Below, piece by piece: positions 1 to 5,192 of a DNA stretch of 7,051 bases. Position numbers and translations under genes: made by a program. The stretch covers positions 1 to 7,051 of the forward strand of contig CANHPI010000142.1 of the NCBI GenBank assembly GCA_947462425.1, written 5' to 3'. The DNA is from Bacteroidota bacterium. Its GTDB lineage: Bacteria > Bacteroidota > Bacteroidia > B-17B0 > B-17BO. Within the stretch, counting starts at the first letter, position 1; each line of letters starts with the position of its first letter. Below the pieces are notes generated by a model. It was given only the letters and a program-made list of their open reading frames with translations, searched no databases and had not been told where the DNA came from.

Positions 1-206
1 ATAAAAAAGACAAAGGAGAAAAAGACAAAAAAGACATTAATAATCCCAACGATAAAGATAAACAAGAAGCTCAGCAACCTCAAATGAGCAAAGAGCAAGC
101 GGAAAAAATGTTGAATGCTTTAAAGAATGACGAGAAAAAAATGCAATCACTCAGAAAGAAAAAAGGTGATCCTGGACAAAAAGTTAAAGTAGAAAAAGAT
201 TGGTAA
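1..206 (+). CDS. batC: BatC-like TPR protein, C-terminal fragment (5' end outside window)
   Basis: Only the last 67 codons are visible, read in the frame that begins at base 3 and ends at TAA 204-206. The fragment starts with a highly charged stretch rich in Lys, Asp and Glu (about residues 1-20), then has a short helical segment, MSKEQAEKMLNALKNDEKK, and a basic tail ending VKVEKDW. As I recall the family, a charged low-complexity linker followed by a 'QAE.mL.al.ndEkk' helix and a K(V/I)..EKDW terminus is how BatC proteins of Bacteroidota end. BatC is a periplasmic tetratricopeptide-repeat protein of the Bat operon, and the TPR part would lie left of the window. The position 62 bp upstream of batD on the same strand supports the call. 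No TPR is visible here, so the assignment rests on the tail and the gene order. Confidence 0.8.
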   Translation, partial: KKDKGEKDKKDINNPNDKDKQEAQQPQMSKEQAEKMLNALKNDEKKMQSLRKKKGDPGQKVKVEKDW

Positions 207-212
207 CAATTA

Positions 213-247
213 GTTGTAAGTGTTTAGTGATAAGTTATAAGTTGAAA
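213..247. repeat. Degenerate 7-bp tandem repeat, five units, consensus GTTRTAA
   Basis: Five consecutive 7-mers fill most of the batC-batD spacer: GTTGTAA, GTGTTTA, GTGATAA, GTTATAA and GTTGAAA. The G and the T at unit positions 1 and 2 are invariant, and so is the A at position 7. Similar period-7 GTTATGA-like arrays occur, from memory, in intergenic regions of many Bacteroidota. No function can be inferred. The array lies between the batC stop and the batD start, so it is probably transcribed within the operon mRNA. Confidence 0.6.
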
Positions 248-259
248 CAATAGTTCTTT

Positions 260-288
260 CCTCCTTTTATGAGTTGCTCAAAAGGCGG
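260..288. repeat. Imperfect palindrome around the batD ATG
   Basis: CCTCCTTTT (260-268) pairs with AAAAGGCGG (280-288) at 8 of 9 positions, leaving an 11-nt loop (269-279) whose first three bases are the ATG of the long batD frame. It is not followed by a T-run, so it is not a typical intrinsic terminator. It resembles a degenerate copy of the dispersed CCTCC...GGCGGAGG palindromic elements I recall from Bacteroidota spacers. If the RNA folds, the ATG would sit in the loop. Alternatively, the element is non-coding spacer and batD starts at TTG 308. Confidence 0.5.
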
Positions 289-2128
289 AAGATGTAAAAA
301 TAAAAAATTGATTAAAAAATTATTCATATTCTTACTATTTATTAGCAGTTGGGCTCTGGCTCAAACGCCAAGTTTTGTTGCTCAAGTAAGTAAAAACAAA
401 GTGGCTGTAGGCGAAGTATTTCAAGTAGCATTTACATTAAATGGTAGTGGAAATAATTTAGTGTATCCAAATTTTAATGATTTCAATATTTATTCGGGAC
501 CAAACCAAAGCCAAAGCATGAGCATGGTTAATGGTAATATTTCTCAATCTACTACAATTTCTTTATTCATTGCCGCAAAAAAAGAAGGTAAATTCACAAT
601 TGGTTCAGCATCAGTAATGTCTGGCAACCAAAAACTTGAGACCAAACCGATAGTTATTGATGTTGTAAAAGGAAATCCTCAACAACAATCTGCCAATACG
701 AATACTCAAGCTCAGCAAAGTCAAACAAAAGAAAAAAATCAATATACAAGTGAAATAAGTAATGATGATTTATTTGTAAGAACCTATTTAAGTAAAACAA
801 AATGTTTTTTAGGAGAGCAATTAACACTAACTCAAAAAGTATATTCACGTGTTGATTTAAGAGGATTTCAAAATGTAAAGTTCCCACCTTACAATGGATT
901 TTGGTCTCAACAAGAAAATAATACACAACAAATAAATTTACAACAAGAAAATGTAAATGGCGTAATTTATAACGTAGCTGATTATAGCAAAGTGTATTTA
1001 TTTCCACAACGTAGTGGCTCCCTTGTTATTGAACCTGTTGAATTAGATTGTATTGTTAGAAGGCAAACTAAAAGACAGCCTCGTAATATTTTCGAACAAT
1101 TTTTTGGCGCTGGTGGATACGAAGATGTTGTTATAAAAGTAAAGAGCAAACCTGTAAAAGTTGATGTTCAAGACTTACCATTACAAAACAAACCAGACGT
1201 ATTTTCAGGAGCCGTTGGTGATTTTTCTTATAAAGCTGAACTTGATAAAGAGCAAGTGAAAGCTAATGAGCCCATCAATTTAAAAATTACAATTAGCGGA
1301 AAAGGAAATATTAAATTAATTGAACCACTCAAATTAAATCTGCCTGAATCTTTTGAATCATACGAGCCAAAAATTAATGAAAATATTAAAATTGTAGGCG
1401 GAGTAACTGGCAACATTACTTACAATTACCTTATTATTCCCAGAGAAAAAGGTGAGTTTATTTTAAACAATTTAAGCTTTAATTATTTTAATGCTGACAA
1501 AAAACAGTACGTTTCGATTCCTTCGCCAGAAATGAAATTAAATGTTTTGGAGGGTGAGGCTGGAAGTGCGCAAATCGTTTCTACAAAAAAACATGGAATT
1601 AAAGAAAGTGATAATGACATAAGATATATAAAAACCGGTAATTTAGGTTTACATAAAAATGATGTGGAATTTTTCTCTTCAATTATTCACTATCTATTAT
1701 TAATCTTACCTATTATATTATTTTTTTTAGGATTATTTCTTGTTAAAAAACATGTTAAAGCAAATAGTAATATAACTATTGTAAAAGAACGCAAAGCTGC
1801 TAAGTTGGCAAAAAAACAACTATCGATTGCCGAAAAACATATGTTACAAAACAATAAGGATTTATTTTTTACAGAAGTATTAAATGCTCTAAATAAATAT
1901 ATTGGAGATAAATTTAATTTATCGATTATTGATTTATCAAAAGAGAAAATTACAGAAATGTTATTATTTAAAAATGTATCGGAAGTAACCGCAAAAAATG
2001 TAATTGAAACTTTAAATACTTGTGAATATGCTAAATATGCTCCAAGTGCGGTTACTGGAGATTTAAAAAAAGTTTATAATGATACGATTGTATTAATATC
2101 GCAAATAGAAGAGCAGATAAAAAAGTAA
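269..2128 (+). CDS. batD: BatD family protein (oxygen-tolerance / aerotolerance operon)
   Basis: This is a complete membrane-anchored periplasmic protein of 619 residues, a normal length for BatD. Residues 14-31 form a signal peptide (KKLFIFLLFISSWALA) with likely cleavage after A31. Repeated beta-rich domains follow at about 33-133, 165-300 and 315-426. Motifs recalled from the family include YSGPNQS (75-81), KKEGKFTI (104-111), GKGNIKL (344-350) and a repeat-like IIPREKGEF (389-397). A Gln/Asn-rich linker lies at about 137-158. One transmembrane helix (about 473-492) is followed by a basic, cytoplasmic helical tail of about 125 residues. BatD belongs to the MoxR-Bat system, thought to act in envelope homeostasis or stress tolerance; its biochemical activity is not established. 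The ATG at 269 is the only in-frame ATG after the stop at 251-253. However, residues 1-13 derive largely from a palindromic spacer, and TTG at 308 (MIKKLFIF...) would give a more ordinary signal peptide. batE follows after 24 bp. Confidence 0.92.
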   Translation: MSCSKGGRCKNKKLIKKLFIFLLFISSWALAQTPSFVAQVSKNKVAVGEVFQVAFTLNGSGNNLVYPNFNDFNIYSGPNQSQSMSMVNGNISQSTTISLFIAAKKEGKFTIGSASVMSGNQKLETKPIVIDVVKGNPQQQSANTNTQAQQSQTKEKNQYTSEISNDDLFVRTYLSKTKCFLGEQLTLTQKVYSRVDLRGFQNVKFPPYNGFWSQQENNTQQINLQQENVNGVIYNVADYSKVYLFPQRSGSLVIEPVELDCIVRRQTKRQPRNIFEQFFGAGGYEDVVIKVKSKPVKVDVQDLPLQNKPDVFSGAVGDFSYKAELDKEQVKANEPINLKITISGKGNIKLIEPLKLNLPESFESYEPKINENIKIVGGVTGNITYNYLIIPREKGEFILNNLSFNYFNADKKQYVSIPSPEMKLNVLEGEAGSAQIVSTKKHGIKESDNDIRYIKTGNLGLHKNDVEFFSSIIHYLLLILPIILFFLGLFLVKKHVKANSNITIVKERKAAKLAKKQLSIAEKHMLQNNKDLFFTEVLNALNKYIGDKFNLSIIDLSKEKITEMLLFKNVSEVTAKNVIETLNTCEYAKYAPSAVTGDLKKVYNDTIVLISQIEEQIKK

Positions 2129-2137
2129 ATGTGACCA

Positions 2138-2154
2138 TTAGATAACTAGACAAT
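2138..2154. repeat. Two degenerate TAGAYAA units in the batD-batE spacer
   Basis: TAGATAAC (2139-2146) is followed directly by TAGACAAT (2147-2154), matching at 6 of 8 positions. The second unit carries the stop codon in frame with batE (2147-2149) and overlaps the batE ATG. Arrays of TAGAYAAT-like units are, from memory, frequent in Bacteroidota spacers. With only two units this could be chance in AT-rich DNA. Confidence 0.3.
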
Positions 2155-2962
2155 GAAACGATTTAATATCACAAACAAAAGAGGGCAAAAGTGTCAGTTT
2201 AAGCGAGTTGGAGAACTTAGGAAACGCCTATTGATACTATTATTATTTACTTCAGTATTTTCTTTTGCAAATAATGATTTGCAGACAAAAGCCGAAAAAT
2301 CATATGCAGCTAAAAATTACAAGGAATCAATTATAGCATACCAAACTATTTTAAATGAAGGATTGGTATCTTACAAACTTTATTACAATTTAGGAAATGC
2401 ACATTATAAAAATAATGAATTAGGAAAAGCTATTTACAATTATGAGTTAGCAAATAAACTTCAACCAAATAACAAAGATGTTGAAACAAACCTAAGCATA
2501 GCAAATGAAAAAACAATTGATAAAATAGAAAGTCGCGAAAATTTTTTCATTGGTGCAATAAAATCTGAATTAGTAAACTTATTATCAACAACAGGCTGGG
2601 CTTGGTTAAGCATTTTTAGTTTAACAGGAGCATTAATTCTAGCATTTGTGTTTTTTACTACTAAGCAATTAATTTTAAAACGTATAGGATTTTTATTTAG
2701 CAGCCTTTCATTAATTGTTTTTATAAGTTCTATAGTTCTTGGCTTTATTGCCCTTAAAGATAAACAAGTAACTAATTTTGCTATTGTTTTAAAACGCGAA
2801 TCTAAAGTTCTTGAAGAACCAACTATAAGTTCGAAAACTAAATTTAATTTGCACGAAGGCACAAAAATTAATGTTTTAGAATCCAATTTAAACTGGACTA
2901 ATATTAAACTTGAAAATGGAAATGAAGGTTGGATAAAAACCTCTGAGATTGGCTTGTTTTAG
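2153..2962 (+). CDS. batE: BatE: TPR and SH3-like domain membrane protein of the Bat operon
   Basis: The protein has 269 residues in the order expected for BatE. A hydrophobic signal segment (about 26-39, after RKR) ends SFA, with likely cleavage near A39. Two tetratricopeptide repeats follow at about 44-72 and 74-107 (LYYNLGNAHYKNNELGKAI, then YELANKLQP). Two transmembrane helices lie at about 148-169 and 178-200. The C-terminal bacterial SH3-like domain spans about 209-266, with the characteristic ...NWTNIKLENGNEGWIKTSEI. The TPRs should be periplasmic and probably mediate protein contacts within the Bat complex; this is inferred from the family. The ATG at 2153 is the only ATG between the in-frame stop at 2147-2149 and the signal peptide. 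The first 25 or so residues include a repeat-like stretch (2190-2219), and they supply the basic residues a signal peptide needs. A TTG at 2231 would lack them. Co-transcription with batD is likely (24-bp gap). It ends 18 bp from the convergent antiporter gene. Confidence 0.92.
   Translation: MKRFNITNKRGQKCQFKRVGELRKRLLILLLFTSVFSFANNDLQTKAEKSYAAKNYKESIIAYQTILNEGLVSYKLYYNLGNAHYKNNELGKAIYNYELANKLQPNNKDVETNLSIANEKTIDKIESRENFFIGAIKSELVNLLSTTGWAWLSIFSLTGALILAFVFFTTKQLILKRIGFLFSSLSLIVFISSIVLGFIALKDKQVTNFAIVLKRESKVLEEPTISSKTKFNLHEGTKINVLESNLNWTNIKLENGNEGWIKTSEIGLF
2190..2219. repeat. Bacteroidota-type GTCAGTTNGAGCG...GAGAACT-like repeat inside the 5' end of batE
   Basis: The stretch contains GTGTCAGTTTAAGCGAGT followed by TGGAGAACTTA. 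It closely resembles the short dispersed element of the form TGTCAGTTCGAGCGNAGTCGAGAACT that I recall from spacers of many Bacteroidota genomes. The ends AGTT (2196-2199) and AACT (2214-2217) are inverted repeats. It is read through in the batE frame and encodes approximately KCQFKRVGEL, just before the signal peptide core. The match to the consensus is from memory and needs a genome-wide search. Confidence 0.5.
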
Positions 2963-2980
2963 TATTAGCTAAATATTTTT
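2963..2980. terminator. Possible minimal bidirectional terminator between convergent genes
   Basis: Only 18 bp separate the batE stop (TAG, 2960-2962) from the antiporter stop (TGA on the - strand, 2981-2983). The gap holds the perfect 8-bp palindrome TTAGCTAA (2965-2972), followed by ATATTTTTT in the + direction. The stem is too short and AT-rich to be a confident intrinsic terminator. It is the only candidate for ending transcription of either gene in this gap. Confidence 0.2.
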
Positions 2981-5122
2981 TCAGTTTCCCTTAAAGATAT
3001 CTTTAATCTTATCTTTTAAATGAATAACCTTTTCTATATTCTCTTGAAAAGCTGGAACTGTCATTTCGGTAATTTGCGAATCACTTAAAGACTTTAAGGA
3101 CTCCGGATAAAAAACTATAAAGCTAGTAAATTCATTATTTTTATTTAAAGTTTTAGGCATATTATCAATATGAAAATCAAAAGACACGGTTTGTTTTCGA
3201 CCACTTAAAAACACATATAAATCATCTTCTTTTATATCATTTAAAATATCACTACCATCAAAACTTGTAACCATTAAATAATTATAAAACTCTCGTTTTT
3301 TATCTTTATTTAAATTTGTAAATGCATTTATAGTTTTTTGTTGCCCATATACAATACCATCATTTCCTATTTGCTTTAATATGGCATTAATTTTTCGAAT
3401 CACTAAATTAAATCCACTTTCTAATTCAGAGTTAGGAGCTAATAAAACAATAACACGCTTATATGAATTTAAAGGTTGAATAACCTTTGAAATAATAATA
3501 GACTGTTTTGTTTTAACTAATAAATTATCGGCGATACTTCCAAAAATTAAATTACTAGTTCCTTGTTGTGCTTTCCAACTAATTAGTACATCAGATATAC
3601 TATAAGCTTTTACGGTTCTAGCAATACCATCCACAATACTTAAATCAACTTTTTTTAATACCTGAACTTTTTTATCTACTGAAGCTATTTGTTCAACAAT
3701 CCCGTCTATTACTTTTTTAACAATATTAATTTTTTCATCAGCGTCTTCGTTTTCTTCCACAATTGATAATGGATAAATAGGTTCTTGTGATTTGTCATCT
3801 TTAATAATTAATGCTAAATCAATTAATCGAGCAATATTTTCAGGATTACTTACAGGTATTAAAATTCGCTCAGTTCTATCTATAATTTTTTTAGAAATTT
3901 CTTTATCAGCAATGGCAATTTTACGAGCAGCGCGCTCTGTAACAAATGAACTTACCATACAAGTAACTAATATTAAAATAATGGTTCCATTAATAACATT
4001 TTGATCAAACAAACCAATATCATACCCTACTTTGATAACGGCTAAAGTAGCTGCAGCATGAGAAGCACTTAAACCAAACATAACTCGTTTTTCAAATTTG
4101 GTGTATTTATAAATAGCACCTGTAACTTGTGCAGCCAACCATTTTGTAGCTAATGCTACTAAGCTTAATATACCAGCAAAGATTAGTGCATCTGTACCCT
4201 TTAAAAATACAGTAAAATCAACCAACATACCGGCACTTATTAAAAAGAAAGGAATAAATAACGTATTGCCAATAAAAATAACTCGATTCATTAAAACCGA
4301 ATTATGGGGAATAACTCTATTTAATGCTAAACCAGCTAAAAAGGCTCCAATAATTGGTTCAACACCAGCCAACTCAGAAAAAAAACCGGATATAAAAACC
4401 ACTGCCAATACATAAATATATTGCGAACTACCCTGTCCTTCGATGTTTCTAAAAAACCAACGACTAACTTTTGGCAATAAATATAAAACAGCAAAACCTA
4501 ATAAACCTAACGAAATAACCAACCGCAACCAAAACATGGCATTTATTTCTCCACCAACCACATTTGTAATTACACCCAACAATATTAAAACAGCACTATC
4601 GGTAATTATGGTTCCACCAAAAGAAACTTGAACCGCTCTATTTTTAACAATACCCATGTTACTTACAATAGGATAACTTAAAAGTGTGTGCGTAGAAAAC
4701 ATGCTGGCTAACAATAACGCAGGCCATAACGAAAAACCAAAAATATAAATACACACTAAGTAACCTATGATGATTGGAATAAAAAATGTGAAAGCACCAA
4801 ATACAATACTCTTAGTTCGGTTTTGCTTATACTCTTGCATATCTATTTCTAAACCTGCCAAAAACATAATATACAATAAACCTGTTTTACTGAATAATTC
4901 AAAGCTTGTAGATTTTTCGATGATGTGAAGTGTGTGAGGGCCAATAATAACCCCTGCTATAATTAACCCAATAATACCTGGAATACGGAAACGTTTTAAA
5001 ACGAGGGGTGCAAATAAAATGATAAGTAAGGTTAACGCGAGAATCAGTACCGGATTTTTTACTGGCAGGTAATGACTAAAAAAATCATGAAAGTATTGAA
5101 AATTACCCGCAAACAATTGCAT
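2981..5122 (-). CDS. CPA2-family cation:proton antiporter (Kef-type) with C-terminal USP-like domains
   Basis: A complete inner-membrane antiporter of 713 residues that should exchange Na+ or K+ for H+, for pH and ion homeostasis; the cation cannot be told from sequence. About 12-13 hydrophobic helices occupy residues 23-394. Typical CPA2 signatures are IPGIIGLIIAGVIIGPH (47-63), GLLYIMFLAGLEID (81-94), an unwound-helix region ASMFSTHTLLSYP (139-151), the ion-site helix GGTIITDSAVLILLGVI (169-185), AGVEPIIGAFLAGL (252-265) and PFFLISAGMLVD (291-302). The putative ion/proton aspartate is D175, preceded by T174. Instead of the RCK/TrkA-N domain of KefB/KefC, the soluble tail has two alpha/beta units resembling universal stress protein domains (about 417-546 and 555-710; TERILIPVS and YKRVIVLLAP strands). 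This layout is common in Bacteroidota. ATG at 5122 leaves a short polar lead before the first helix and has no obvious Shine-Dalgarno sequence. It lies 68 bp downstream of the receptor gene and converges on batE. Confidence 0.9.
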   Translation of the reverse strand: MQLFAGNFQYFHDFFSHYLPVKNPVLILALTLLIILFAPLVLKRFRIPGIIGLIIAGVIIGPHTLHIIEKSTSFELFSKTGLLYIMFLAGLEIDMQEYKQNRTKSIVFGAFTFFIPIIIGYLVCIYIFGFSLWPALLLASMFSTHTLLSYPIVSNMGIVKNRAVQVSFGGTIITDSAVLILLGVITNVVGGEINAMFWLRLVISLGLLGFAVLYLLPKVSRWFFRNIEGQGSSQYIYVLAVVFISGFFSELAGVEPIIGAFLAGLALNRVIPHNSVLMNRVIFIGNTLFIPFFLISAGMLVDFTVFLKGTDALIFAGILSLVALATKWLAAQVTGAIYKYTKFEKRVMFGLSASHAAATLAVIKVGYDIGLFDQNVINGTIILILVTCMVSSFVTERAARKIAIADKEISKKIIDRTERILIPVSNPENIARLIDLALIIKDDKSQEPIYPLSIVEENEDADEKINIVKKVIDGIVEQIASVDKKVQVLKKVDLSIVDGIARTVKAYSISDVLISWKAQQGTSNLIFGSIADNLLVKTKQSIIISKVIQPLNSYKRVIVLLAPNSELESGFNLVIRKINAILKQIGNDGIVYGQQKTINAFTNLNKDKKREFYNYLMVTSFDGSDILNDIKEDDLYVFLSGRKQTVSFDFHIDNMPKTLNKNNEFTSFIVFYPESLKSLSDSQITEMTVPAFQENIEKVIHLKDKIKDIFKGN

Positions 5123-5137
5123 ATTAACGCTTTAAGG

Positions 5138-5166
5138 CAAAAATAGATAATTATATCACACCAAAA
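5138..5166 (-). promoter_or_regulatory. Candidate Bacteroidota promoter for the antiporter gene
   Basis: On the - strand, TATTTTTG (5145-5138) fits the Bacteroidota -7 consensus TAnnTTTG. A TTTTG (5166-5162) lies 16 bp upstream, near but slightly short of the usual spacing for the -33 TTG/TTTG element. The -7 box ends 15 nt before the ATG at 5122, implying a very short leader. Such T-rich matches arise easily in AT-rich DNA, so this is tentative. If real, the antiporter could be transcribed independently of the receptor gene. Confidence 0.3.
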
Positions 5167-5175
5167 GCATTTCCT

Positions 5176-5192
5176 AAAAAAAATACTTTTTT
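5176..5192 (-). terminator. Weak A/T hairpin overlapping the receptor stop codon
   Basis: On the - strand, six A residues (5192-5187), the loop GTA and eight T residues form a potential A:T stem of six pairs with two extra Ts, directly at the end of the receptor gene. There are no G:C pairs, so stability is low. It may be a simple homopolymer feature rather than a working terminator. Confidence 0.2.

Noticed and set aside
1..200. Lysine-rich batC tail as a DNA-binding or histone-like protein
   Set aside because: The alternating Lys/Asp/Glu composition with the VKVEKDW end and its place before batD fits the low-complexity BatC tail better.
260..288. Intrinsic terminator between batC and batD
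   Set aside because: The stem-loop is there, but no U-run follows it in the + direction (AAGATGTAAAAA comes next), and the genes look like one operon.
654..1007. 117-codon open frame on the - strand inside batD
   Set aside because: It is antisense to the BatD beta domains and rich in Leu, Phe, Tyr and His, as expected from complementary low-GC codons; no signal of a real protein was seen.
2461..2886. 141-codon open frame on the - strand inside batE
   Set aside because: It lies wholly antisense to a well-supported BatE gene, has no recognisable domain, and its Leu/Ile/Lys-rich composition is what the complement of an AT-rich membrane-protein gene gives.
3792..4004. 70-codon open frame on the + strand inside the antiporter gene
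   Set aside because: It is fully antisense to conserved antiporter sequence and has no recognisable motif. The other short frames at 1228-1416, 4443-4631 and 6551-6739 were dismissed for the same reason.
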